Shown here: one piece after another, positions 8,656-16,446 of the stretch
Numbering within the stretch: position 1 is the stretch's first letter
Layout: each line of letters begins with the position of its first letter
Program-made: the position numbers and the translations under genes
NCBI RefSeq assembly: GCF_038095555.1
Contig: NZ_CP124591.1
Location: 558,001-622,000, forward strand
Source of the DNA: Macrococcoides psychrotolerans
GTDB taxonomy: Bacteria; Bacillota; Bacilli; Staphylococcales; Staphylococcaceae
DNA: 64,000 bases
Direction of reading: 5' to 3'
Notes under the pieces: model-generated
What the model was told of the DNA's origin: nothing
Seen by the model: the letters and a program-made list of their open reading frames with translations, nothing else
The model's database searches: none

Positions 8656-9960
8656 ATGCCAATTATTACAGATGTTTATGCACGCGAAGTATTAGATTCA
8701 AGAGGTAACCCTACAATTGAGGTAGAAGTATTTACTGAAAGTGGCGCACTAGGGCGTGCATTAGTACCATCAGGAGCTTCAACAGGTGAACACGAAGCAG
8801 TAGAACTACGTGATGGTGATAAAGACCGTTATATGGGTAAAGGTGTTTTAAAAGCTGTAGAAAACGTAAATGAAATTATCGCACCTGAGATTATTGAAGG
8901 TGACTTCTCGGTACTTGATCAAGTATCAATCGACAAAATGATGATCGCATTAGATGGTACAGATAATAAAGGTAAATTAGGTGCCAATGCAATTTTAGGT
9001 GTCTCTATCGCTGTAGCTCGTGCTGCTGCTGACTACTTAGGTATGCCTTTATACAAATATCTAGGTGGATTTAACGGTACTGAATTACCAGTTCCGATGA
9101 TGAACATCGTTAACGGTGGTTCTCACTCAGATGCACCGATCGCATTCCAGGAGTTCATGGTATTACCAGTAGGGGCACCAAACTTCAAAGAAGCATTACG
9201 CTGGGGCGCTGAAATTTTCCACAACTTAGCGAAAATCTTAAAAGGCCGTAATTTATCTACTGCTGTAGGTGATGAAGGTGGATTCGCACCGACATTTGAA
9301 GGTACTGAAGATGCTGTTGAAACAATTTTAGAAGCGATTAAAGCTGCAGGACTTGAGCCAGGTAAAGATGTATTCTTAGGATTTGACTGTGCTGCTTCTG
9401 AGTTCTTCGAAAACGGTGTATATGACTACGCTAAATTTGAAGGTGAAAACGGTAAAAAACGTACTTCTGCTGAACAAGTAGATTATTTAGAAGAATTAGT
9501 AAACAAATATCCAATCATCACAATTGAAGATGGTATGGATGAAAATGACTGGGAAGGCTGGAAAGCATTAACAGATCGTTTAGGCAATAAGGTACAACTT
9601 GTTGGTGATGATTTATTCGTTACGAACACTAAGATTTTAGAACGTGGTATTAACGAAGGCGTTGGTAACTCAATCTTAATTAAAGTGAACCAAATCGGTA
9701 CTTTAACTGAAACATTCGAAGCAATCGAAATGGCTCAAAAAGCTGGGTACACTGCAGTTGTTTCACACCGTTCTGGTGAAACTGAAGATACTACAATTGC
9801 GGATATCGCAGTTGCAACAAACGCTGGACAAATTAAAACAGGTTCATTATCACGTACTGACCGTATTGCGAAATACAATCAATTGTTACGTATTGAAGAT
9901 GAATTATTTGAAACTGCAAAATTTAAAGGTTTAAATGCATTCTACAACTTAAATAAGTAA
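8656..9960 (+). CDS. eno: Enolase
   Basis: A 434-residue enolase that makes phosphoenolpyruvate. It opens with ITDVYAREVLDSRGNPT, has the substrate loop PSGASTGEHEA, and shows the catalytic and Mg-binding segments DEGGFAP, IEDGMDENDW, ILIKVNQIGT and SHRSGETED. GAGAGGAG precedes the ATG. It is the last gene of the glycolytic operon and is followed by a terminator. Codon use is as biased as in gapA. Confidence 0.98.
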   Translation: MPIITDVYAREVLDSRGNPTIEVEVFTESGALGRALVPSGASTGEHEAVELRDGDKDRYMGKGVLKAVENVNEIIAPEIIEGDFSVLDQVSIDKMMIALDGTDNKGKLGANAILGVSIAVARAAADYLGMPLYKYLGGFNGTELPVPMMNIVNGGSHSDAPIAFQEFMVLPVGAPNFKEALRWGAEIFHNLAKILKGRNLSTAVGDEGGFAPTFEGTEDAVETILEAIKAAGLEPGKDVFLGFDCAASEFFENGVYDYAKFEGENGKKRTSAEQVDYLEELVNKYPIITIEDGMDENDWEGWKALTDRLGNKVQLVGDDLFVTNTKILERGINEGVGNSILIKVNQIGTLTETFEAIEMAQKAGYTAVVSHRSGETEDTTIADIAVATNAGQIKTGSLSRTDRIAKYNQLLRIEDELFETAKFKGLNAFYNLNK

Positions 9961-9971
9961 TTATATTTATA

Positions 9972-10005
9972 AAGGAGAGGCGTGACGACGTCTCTTCCTT
10001 TTTTT
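9972..10005 (+). terminator. Terminator of the glycolytic operon
   Basis: Stem of 11-12 bases with one bulged T (9972-9982 with 9989-10000), followed by a run of T. Confidence 0.8.
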
Positions 10006-10053
10006 ATGTATATATGGTAAAATGTTAAAAGTTATCATATAGGAGGACCACTC

Positions 10054-10287
10054 ATGAATACGCTATTAACCGTTTTATTAATTATAGATTGTTTCGTATT
10101 AATCACAGTTGTACTTTTACAAGAAGGTAAGAGCAGTGGTTTATCAGGTGCGATCAGCGGCGGTGCTGAGACACTTTTCGGTAAACAAAAACAACGTGGT
10201 GTAGAATTAATATTAAATAGAATCACAATTGTTGCATCGGTATTATTATTCTTAATTACTATTGCTATTGGTTACTTTAATATTTAA
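10054..10287 (+). CDS. secG: Preprotein translocase subunit SecG
   Basis: A 77-residue membrane protein with two transmembrane helices (about residues 2-22 and 53-76). They are joined by the conserved loop LLQEGKSSGLSGAISGGAE. It stimulates SecYEG-dependent export. TAGGAGG precedes the ATG. It is followed by a terminator and then the est-rnr-smpB set, the standard order in this family. Confidence 0.95.
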   Translation: MNTLLTVLLIIDCFVLITVVLLQEGKSSGLSGAISGGAETLFGKQKQRGVELILNRITIVASVLLFLITIAIGYFNI

Positions 10288-10292
10288 AACAG

Positions 10293-10320
10293 GTCCGGAC
10301 AATCGCGTTCGGGCTTTTTT
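10293..10320 (+). terminator. Terminator after secG
   Basis: Short GC-rich hairpin (GTCCGGAC and GTTCGGGC arms, with a G-U pair) followed by TTTTTT. Confidence 0.65.
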
Positions 10321-10382
10321 ATTTTAAATCTGTTCGAAAAAACTTACAATAGTAGATGAGGTTATTAAAAGGAGAATGTATT

Positions 10383-11123
10383 ATGAAAATGAGATTACCA
10401 GAACCGTTCTTTTTTGAAGAGGGAAAAAGAGCAGTCCTATTATTACATGGGTTTACAGGAAATTCATCAGATGTGAGACAACTTGGAAGATTCCTGCAGA
10501 AAAAAGGTTATACAAGTTATGCACCGCACTATGAAGGTCACGGGGTACCCCCGGAAGAACTGCTTGCATCTAGTCCCCACGTATGGTGGAGCCAAGTCCT
10601 AGAAGCTTATGATTTCTTAGTTGAAAAAGGGTATAATGAAATTGCAGTAGCAGGACTATCGCTTGGTGGTGTCTTCGCTTTGAAACTGGCGCAATATCGT
10701 GATGTGTTAAGTGTAGCTACAATGTGCAGTCCGATGTATATTAAGACAACTGGCAATATGTATGAAGGTGTCCTGGCATATGCACGTGAATTTAAGAAGC
10801 GTGAAGGTAAACCTGAAACTCAGATTAATCAGGAAATGGAAAATTTCCATCCGACAGATATGCTTGTAGATTTACAAATGACGATTCAAGATGTCCGAGA
10901 TACAGTAGATAATGTATACGCACCACTGTTTGTAGCTCAAGGTAGACTAGATACGATGATTAATCCAGATTCAGCGAACATCATCTACAATGAAGCAGGA
11001 AGCGATGACAAAGAAATGCATTGGTATGAACAAAGTGGTCACGTTATAACAATAGATAAAGAAAAAGAACAGTTATTTGAAGATTATCATCAGTTTTTAG
11101 AACAATTAGACTGGTCAAATTAA
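10383..11123 (+). CDS. est: Carboxylesterase Est (alpha/beta hydrolase)
   Basis: A 246-residue alpha/beta hydrolase. The oxyanion motif is LLLHGFTG near residue 20, nucleophile Ser93 is in GLSLGG, an Asp is in QGRLDTMI and the catalytic His is in QSGHVIT. I use the ATG at 10383 because AAAAGGAG lies just upstream and inside the longer alternative. It probably cleaves short acyl esters. It forms an operon with rnr and smpB. Confidence 0.92.
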   Translation: MKMRLPEPFFFEEGKRAVLLLHGFTGNSSDVRQLGRFLQKKGYTSYAPHYEGHGVPPEELLASSPHVWWSQVLEAYDFLVEKGYNEIAVAGLSLGGVFALKLAQYRDVLSVATMCSPMYIKTTGNMYEGVLAYAREFKKREGKPETQINQEMENFHPTDMLVDLQMTIQDVRDTVDNVYAPLFVAQGRLDTMINPDSANIIYNEAGSDDKEMHWYEQSGHVITIDKEKEQLFEDYHQFLEQLDWSN

Positions 11124-11135
11124 AGGAGGAATTAT

Positions 11136-13460
11136 ATGCATCTGTATGAACATGAAGTAATTGCATATTTAAAATCATTAAAGGGTAGTGCAGTTACGAT
11201 AGAAGCAATAGAAGCGCATCTAAATCTTGAGAGTGCAGATGCATTTAAAGATTTAGTTAAAACGCTTGTACATTTAGAACAAACAGGAAAATTGAGTCGC
11301 ACGAAAAACGATAAGTACTACATTGCATTTGATGGTAGTAAAGCACTCGTAAAAGGAACACTGAGTCAGCATAAGAAAGGTTTTGCATTCGTAAGAGCAG
11401 AGGACGAAACAGTAGATGATGTATTTATTCCACCGAATAAGATTAATCGTGCTATGGATGGAGATACGGTACTCGTGAGCGTATCAAAGGCGCGAGATGG
11501 TCGTAATGAAGGTGAAGTAAAGGCAATTGAAAAGCGTGCAATTACTCAAGTTGTCGGTACTTATACTGAAGCGAAACATTTCGGTTTTGTATTACCCGAC
11601 GACTCAAGAATTACACAAGATATCTTTATTCCAAAAGGTAAAAATTTAGGGGCAGTTGAAGGTCATAAAGTACTCGTAGAACTTACGCAGTATGCTGATG
11701 GTACGAATAATCCTGAAGGTATGGTAAAAGCCATTCTTGGTCATAAAAATGATCCAGGCGTTGATATATTATCGATAATTTATCAACACGGGATTAATAT
11801 TGAATTCAATCCAGCGACGATTGAAGAAGCTAATAATGTACCAGATGAAATCAGTCCCTCAGAAATCACAGGAAGAACGGATTTACGTGACGTTCTGACG
11901 ATTACAATTGATGGAGCCGATGCAAAAGACTTAGATGATGCAATCAGCGTTGATAAGCTGGATAATGGGAACTACCGTTTAATCGTCTCTATTGCTGATG
12001 TCAGCCACTATGTAACAGAAGGATCTAGTCTTGATGCAGATGCATATGAACGTGGCACAAGTGTGTATCTAGTGGACCGCGTAATTCCGATGATACCACA
12101 TCGACTCAGCAATGGTATTTGTTCACTTAATCCACACGCAGACCGTTTAACATTAAGCTGTGAGATGGAAATCACACCAAATGGACATACTGTAAATCAT
12201 AAAATCTATGAAAGTGTGATACATTCGGACGAACGTATGACTTATGATGACGTGAATGCAATATTAGAGGATAAGGATGAAGCTTTAATCAATAAATATG
12301 CACATATTCATGAACTACTATTACACGCCAAAGATTTAGCAGCGATTCTTAAACGTATGCGCGAAGCACGTGGAGAGATTGATTTCGATTTAAAAGAAGC
12401 AAAGATATTAGTAGATGAAGACGGCGTTCCTAGAGAAGTAGTGATAAGAGATAGAGGGCTCGGTGAGCGCTTGATTGAATCCTTTATGCTTGCAGCAAAT
12501 GAAACAGTTGCAGAACACTTTGCAAAGATGAAAGTACCGTTCATCTATCGCGTACATGAAGAACCGAAAGCGGATCGCCTGAAACGTTTCTTTGAGTTTA
12601 TTACAAACTTCGGTATATTAGTTAAGGGTGGCACAGAGAATATTCATCCGAAAACGTTGCAGAATATCGGTAACGAAATTCATGGTAAACCTGAAGAACT
12701 CGTTATCTCGACACTTATGCTGCGCTCGATGCAACAGGCGAAGTATTCAGAAGAAAACTTAGGTCATTTTGGATTATCAGCTGAATATTATACGCACTTC
12801 ACATCCCCGATACGACGTTATCCAGATTTAATCGTGCACAGACTGATTCGTAAATATTTGTTCGAGAAATCTATGGACGATAAAGCACAGGATTTCTGGG
12901 CAGAAGCATTGATCGAGATTAGTGAACATACTTCTAAACGAGAACGCCGTGCCATCGATGCCGAACGTGATACAGATGATCTGAAGAAGGCAGAATACAT
13001 GGTGCAGCATATCGGTGAAGAATTTGACGGGATTATCAGCAGTGTTGCAAACTTCGGTATGTTCGTTGAACTTGAGAATACAATCGAAGGTATGGTTCAT
13101 AATTCAAACATGACAGACGATTACTATAACTTTGATGAACGTCATATGGCGATGATTGGTGAACGTCACGGTAAAGTATACAGAATCGGTCAGAAAGTGC
13201 GCGTAAAAGTTGTGAATGTCAACGTTGATGAACGCATGATTGACTTTGCGATTGTTGGTATGGATATGAAGAAGATTGAAGATAAGATTCGCGAAGTGAA
13301 AATTAAAGCGAAAAGGAACACAAAATCATCTGATGAAAAACCGCAAAAAAAAGGACGCGGTAAAGCGCGTGGCACAGAAATGAGTAAGAAGCATAAAAAT
13401 AAGAAACCGTTCTATAAAGCGAAAGCGGTGAAAAATTCAGGACGTAGAAAGAAGAAGTAG
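11136..13460 (+). CDS. rnr: Ribonuclease R
   Basis: A 774-residue 3'-5' exoribonuclease. In order: a winged-helix N-terminus, two cold-shock domains (about 65-215), the RNB catalytic domain with the Asp cluster TIDGADAKDLDDA near residue 260, an S1 domain (about 630-710) and a Lys/Arg-rich tail. It degrades structured RNA and works with SmpB-tmRNA in non-stop mRNA decay, which fits its position before smpB. AAAGGAGG precedes the ATG. Confidence 0.97.
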   Translation: MHLYEHEVIAYLKSLKGSAVTIEAIEAHLNLESADAFKDLVKTLVHLEQTGKLSRTKNDKYYIAFDGSKALVKGTLSQHKKGFAFVRAEDETVDDVFIPPNKINRAMDGDTVLVSVSKARDGRNEGEVKAIEKRAITQVVGTYTEAKHFGFVLPDDSRITQDIFIPKGKNLGAVEGHKVLVELTQYADGTNNPEGMVKAILGHKNDPGVDILSIIYQHGINIEFNPATIEEANNVPDEISPSEITGRTDLRDVLTITIDGADAKDLDDAISVDKLDNGNYRLIVSIADVSHYVTEGSSLDADAYERGTSVYLVDRVIPMIPHRLSNGICSLNPHADRLTLSCEMEITPNGHTVNHKIYESVIHSDERMTYDDVNAILEDKDEALINKYAHIHELLLHAKDLAAILKRMREARGEIDFDLKEAKILVDEDGVPREVVIRDRGLGERLIESFMLAANETVAEHFAKMKVPFIYRVHEEPKADRLKRFFEFITNFGILVKGGTENIHPKTLQNIGNEIHGKPEELVISTLMLRSMQQAKYSEENLGHFGLSAEYYTHFTSPIRRYPDLIVHRLIRKYLFEKSMDDKAQDFWAEALIEISEHTSKRERRAIDAERDTDDLKKAEYMVQHIGEEFDGIISSVANFGMFVELENTIEGMVHNSNMTDDYYNFDERHMAMIGERHGKVYRIGQKVRVKVVNVNVDERMIDFAIVGMDMKKIEDKIREVKIKAKRNTKSSDEKPQKKGRGKARGTEMSKKHKNKKPFYKAKAVKNSGRRKKK

Positions 13461-13470
13461 AGGTGACGTT

Positions 13471-13932
13471 ATGCCTAAAGGAACCGGAAAAGTATTAGCA
13501 CAAAATAGAAAAGCGAGTCACGATTATACGATTGAAGAAACGATAGAAGCGGGAATCGAACTTAAAGGAACAGAAATTAAGTCCATTCGACGTGGAAGCG
13601 CAAACTTACGTGATTCCTATGCACGCGTGTATAATGGTGAAATGTATGTCTACAATATGCACGTTGCACCTTATGAAGAGGGTAATCGATTTAACCATGA
13701 TCCACTTAGAACACGCAAGTTACTATTGAAAAGAAAACAGATCGATAAACTGTTTGGACAGACTCGTGAACAAGGCTACACGCTTGTACCACTGAAGCTA
13801 TATATTAAAAACGGCTACTGCAAGATGCTGATCGGTGTAGCGAAAGGTAAGAAAGACTACGACAAGCGTCATGCCCTAAAAGCAAAAGAAGCGAAACGTG
13901 AAATGGACCGTGCAATGAAAGAAAGATATTAG
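13471..13932 (+). CDS. smpB: SsrA-binding protein SmpB
   Basis: A 153-residue OB-fold protein. The signature GIELKGTEIKSIR and the basic C-terminal tail (KKDYDKRHALKAKEAKRE region), which becomes helical in the mRNA channel, are present. It loads tmRNA into stalled ribosomes. It is ten bases after rnr and about 600 bases before its RNA partner ssrA; the repeat array separates them. Confidence 0.97.
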   Translation: MPKGTGKVLAQNRKASHDYTIEETIEAGIELKGTEIKSIRRGSANLRDSYARVYNGEMYVYNMHVAPYEEGNRFNHDPLRTRKLLLKRKQIDKLFGQTREQGYTLVPLKLYIKNGYCKMLIGVAKGKKDYDKRHALKAKEAKREMDRAMKERY

Positions 13933-13938
13933 AATAAG

Positions 13939-13969
13939 TACGACCTGCTTATGTGGCAGGTCGTATTTT
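13939..13969 (+). terminator. Terminator after smpB
   Basis: A perfect 10-base-pair stem (13939-13948 with 13956-13965) with a 7-base loop, followed by TTTT. Confidence 0.85.
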
Positions 13970-14008
13970 GATGTGTGAGATTAAGATGAAGTAGCGATTG
14001 CTGCTGAA

Positions 14009-14464
14009 GATGGCTCATAAATAAAAAACATGAGCCAAGATGAGGGTATACTGCTGAAGATGGCCCATAAATAAAAAACATGGGCCAAGATGAATGCCGA
14101 GAGCAGGGTATGGTGCTGAGGATGGCCCATGAATTAAAAACATGGGCCAAGATGAATACCAAGAACAGGGTATAGTGCTGAGGATGGCTCATAAATAAAA
14201 AACATGGGCCAAGATGAATGCCAAGAGCAGGGTATACTGCTGAAGATGGCCCATAAATAAAAAACATGGGCCAAGATGAATACCAAGAACAGGGTATACT
14301 GCTGAAAATGGCCCATAAATAAAAAACATGAGCCAAGATGAATGCCGAGAGCAGGGTATGGTGCTGATTATGGCTCCTAAATAAAAAACATGGGCCAAGA
14401 TGAATGCCGAGATGAGGGTATACTGCTGAAGATGGCCCATAAATAAAAAACATGGGCCATCTTC
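14009..14464. repeat. Tandem array of eight hairpin-bearing repeats between smpB and ssrA
   Basis: Eight copies start at 14009, 14059, 14121, 14183, 14245, 14307, 14369 and 14431. Copies 2-7 are exactly 62 bp, copy 1 is 50 bp and copy 8 is truncated. Each copy has an inverted repeat (TGGCCCAT / ATGGGCCA) around an 11-base A-rich loop, then a spacer ending GGGTATA-C-TGCTGAA or close. Copy 1 has matched changes in both arms (GGCTCAT/ATGAGCC). Copy 8 extends to a perfect 13-base-pair stem. All three minus-strand frames happen to lack stops. The array occupies most of the 607-base gap between smpB and ssrA. Confidence 0.95.
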
Positions 14465-14480
14465 AATGCAATCATTTTTC

Positions 14481-14509
14481 TTGATACTCACTTATAATTT
14501 TGTTATATT
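14481..14509 (+). promoter_or_regulatory. Promoter of ssrA
   Basis: -35 TTGATA (14481-14486), a 17-base spacer and -10 TATATT (14504-14509), 31 bases before the mature tmRNA 5' end. It starts 17 bases after the last hairpin of the repeat array. Confidence 0.75.
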
Positions 14510-14539
14510 AGAAAATGCTAGTTAGAAAATACTAACCAC

Positions 14540-14895
14540 GGGGGCGTTACGGATTCGACAGGGGTCACTTGGGCTGGTATAGCGTGTCGGAGGGTTGTCT
14601 TCGTCATCAACACAACAGTTTATAATAACTGGCAAAACAAACAATTTCGCAGTAGCTGCCTAATCGCACTCTGCACCTCTCTCAAGCATCGCCTATGTGC
14701 CTGATGTAGAGGTTCAACTTAAGTAGGATACGCTGTACACCTCCGCTTGCGGTCTGTACAGAAGAGATTAATCGAGCTAGCTATTAACCAGGATGTCCGT
14801 TTTCAGGTTAATAGCGAAACTTAATAACAGGACTACACACGTAGAAGTATCAGCTGCAGGATCCTTGGACGCGGGTTCGACTCCCGCCGTCTCCA
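14540..14895 (+). ncRNA. ssrA: Transfer-messenger RNA (tmRNA, SsrA)
   Basis: The 5' end GGGGGCGTTACGGATTCGAC and the 3' T-arm/acceptor (GCGGGTTCGACTCCCGC then CGTCTCC-A) pair as a tRNA-Ala-like acceptor. The tag reading frame is 14631-14663: GGC resume codon, giving GKTNNFAVAA and a TAA. The C-terminal AVAA is the ClpXP degron. CCA is not encoded. It rescues stalled ribosomes together with SmpB upstream. The exact 3' end is set by the acceptor pairing. Confidence 0.96.
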
Positions 14896-14900
14896 TACAT

Positions 14901-14936
14901 TAGCCTATAACACCAAGTGTTATAGGCTATTTATTT
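14901..14936 (+). terminator. Terminator after ssrA
   Basis: A perfect 13-base-pair stem (14901-14913 with 14917-14929) with a 3-base loop, followed by a T-rich run. Confidence 0.88.
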
Positions 14937-14974
14937 TGTGCTATATTGGTTATAGACGAACAAAGGAGGATGTT

Positions 14975-15136
14975 ATGAATAATTTTATGAATGGTCTAGC
15001 GGTTATATTGTTTATTGCATTTTTACTGTCATTTGTTATACCGTCAATCGATGATTATAAGTATTATTTCTTAGGATTGGCAGTATTGTTATCGATATTA
15101 ACATTATCACAAGAAGTGAAACGATCTGATAAATAG
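14975..15136 (+). CDS. Small two-helix membrane protein
   Basis: 53 residues from the ATG at 14975, preceded by AAAGGAGG with correct spacing. Two hydrophobic helices (about residues 6-23 and 29-45), a short charged loop (SIDDYK) and a Lys/Arg-rich end. I do not recognise the family. The longer reading from 14936 begins inside the ssrA terminator and is unlikely. Confidence 0.65.
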   Translation: MNNFMNGLAVILFIAFLLSFVIPSIDDYKYYFLGLAVLLSILTLSQEVKRSDK

Positions 15137-15216
15137 GTGAGTATAAGCAAAGTGGCGCGTGTATAAATTTACGAGCCACCTCGAGACATCACATCATCAA
15201 CCGAATGCATAAATTA

Positions 15217-15248
15217 ATAACCGTTAATCACGCGGGTTAACGGTTATT
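15217..15248 (-). terminator. Terminator overlapping the end of the 84-residue minus-strand gene
   Basis: Perfect 12-base arms AATAACCGTTAA and TTAACGGTTATT around an 8-base loop. The stop codon of the minus-strand gene lies inside the left arm. A T-rich run follows on the minus strand. Confidence 0.7.
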
Positions 15249-15478
15249 TCTTTCGTGTCATGATTAATTGCTATAGCAATCTGGTTACTGTTGTTCGGAT
15301 TGGTGAAAGCAACAGGTTCTCCATTATTAAATTCAATGATATCAAGAATACTATGACTTTTGTAAATAGGTTTCGTTACTGCGATATAAGATTTATTTTC
15401 TACTAATCGAATCGGAATTTTAGTATTATTCGTTAATGACCAGCCTGGTAAATATTTAAGATTGAATGTATTTTTCAT
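15224..15478 (-). CDS. Unrecognised 84-residue protein
   Basis: A complete small gene: AAAGGTGAT 6 bases before the ATG, and a terminator at its stop. The predicted protein is soluble and rich in beta-type segments (IPIRLV, SYIAVTK, QIAIAI, EITVNP), with no signal peptide, membrane helix or cysteine. I do not recognise a family. It lies between the ssrA region and aroD, divergent from aroD. A nested inverted repeat upstream (15494-15535) could control it. Confidence 0.65.
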   Translation of the reverse strand: MKNTFNLKYLPGWSLTNNTKIPIRLVENKSYIAVTKPIYKSHSILDIIEFNNGEPVAFTNPNNSNQIAIAINHDTKEITVNPRD

Positions 15479-15493
15479 AGTATCACCTTTAAG

Positions 15494-15535
15494 TTAAATT
15501 TGTGTTCCGCCATTTAAATTGAGATACAAATTTAA
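15494..15535. promoter_or_regulatory. Nested inverted repeat between the 84-residue gene and aroD
   Basis: Perfect 10-base arms TTAAATTTGT (15494-15503) and ACAAATTTAA (15526-15535) are 22 bases apart. A palindrome ATTTAAAT (15512-15519) lies at almost the same centre. The arms are about three helical turns apart, a spacing suited to a dimeric or looping regulator. A TATAAT at 15552-15557 follows on the aroD side. Confidence 0.4.
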
Positions 15536-15655
15536 AATGAGGTTATTTTCATATAATAAAGAACAAAGATGTTGTAGAATGGAGAAAACAGCTCGTTTCA
15601 AACACATATATACATTTTACCACAGTTTCGGGCTTTCATTTGAGGAGGATTTAAA

Positions 15656-16378
15656 TTGAGTGATAAAGGTTTAGCGATTCCAAAGATTATCGTTACATTA
15701 TCAGATGTGCAAAATAAGGATAATATTCATGTAAAAGAGGCTGAGGAAAACAGTGCTTTCTTTGATATTATTGAGTACCGTGCAGATTTAAAGGTGATGA
15801 CAATAGCGGATTATAAAGATGAACTTCTATATATTAGAAGCCGTTTTCCAAATAAGAAGATGTTGTTTACATATCGTATGTTCGATGATAGAGACCGAGC
15901 AACGATAGAAGCTGCAGATTATTATGAGATTATTAAGTTTATAATTTCAAATGACCTCTGTGATATTATTGATATTGATTTAATGATTTATGAACAATAC
16001 ATGACAGATTTATTACAGCTCGCGCGTCAGCATCAAATTGAAGTACTGATCAGTCATCATGAATTTCAGTACACACCTCGTATAAAAGATATGCTTGCGA
16101 TGTACAAGAAGATGATTACACTAGATGCAGATTACTGTAAGCTTGCAGTAATGCCTCATGATGGTAAAGATGTGCTGAATCTAATGGATGCAGTGTATGA
16201 AACGAAGCAAGCTTATGATACGAATGTTATTGGTATAGCGATGGGTGAAATCGGTAAGATAACACGACTTGCATGTGGTGTATTTGGTTCGTCAATGACG
16301 TTTGGCTATGTAGGTGAACCTGTAGCACCAGGACAGATTCATGTACGTGATCTGCATCATCGGCTTGCACTGTATTAA
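15656..16378 (+). CDS. aroD: 3-Dehydroquinate dehydratase, type I
   Basis: A 240-residue class I enzyme of the shikimate pathway. The Schiff-base lysine lies in the KLAVMPHDGKD segment and the catalytic His in VLISHHEF; FDIIEYRAD is the N-terminal substrate-binding strand. The start is TTG at 15656, 6 bases after GAGGAGGA, giving MSDKGLAIPKI. It stands alone, not in an aro operon. Confidence 0.95.
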   Translation: MSDKGLAIPKIIVTLSDVQNKDNIHVKEAEENSAFFDIIEYRADLKVMTIADYKDELLYIRSRFPNKKMLFTYRMFDDRDRATIEAADYYEIIKFIISNDLCDIIDIDLMIYEQYMTDLLQLARQHQIEVLISHHEFQYTPRIKDMLAMYKKMITLDADYCKLAVMPHDGKDVLNLMDAVYETKQAYDTNVIGIAMGEIGKITRLACGVFGSSMTFGYVGEPVAPGQIHVRDLHHRLALY

Positions 16379-16379
16379 G

Positions 16380-16408
16380 TTTACAAATGAACATCCTTTT
16401 ACTATAAT
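16380..16408 (+). promoter_or_regulatory. Promoter of the nitroreductase gene
   Basis: -35 TTTACA (16380-16385), a 17-base spacer and -10 TATAAT (16403-16408). It begins right after the aroD stop and abuts the Fur-like box. Confidence 0.75.
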
Positions 16409-16423
16409 TGATAATAGTTATCA
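16409..16423. promoter_or_regulatory. Fur-like box upstream of the nitroreductase
   Basis: TGATAATAGTTATCA matches the 7-1-7 Fur consensus TGATAATNATTATCA at all but one base. It directly follows the -10 box, where bound Fur would block transcription. PerR or Zur boxes look similar, so the exact regulator is uncertain. Confidence 0.6.
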
Positions 16424-16446
16424 ATTAGTGTGAGAGGATGTTTTTT

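Noticed and set aside
13929..14453. 174-residue minus-strand reading frame (MFFIYGPSSAV...) through the repeat array
   Set aside because: It is an artefact of stop-free repeats. Because 62 is not a multiple of three, the same DNA is read in all three frames, and the protein repeats with a period of 62 residues. No ribosome site; two other minus frames are also open.
14009..14464. CRISPR array
   Set aside because: Units are 62 bp with near-identical spacers. Spacers are not unique, and no cas genes are present.
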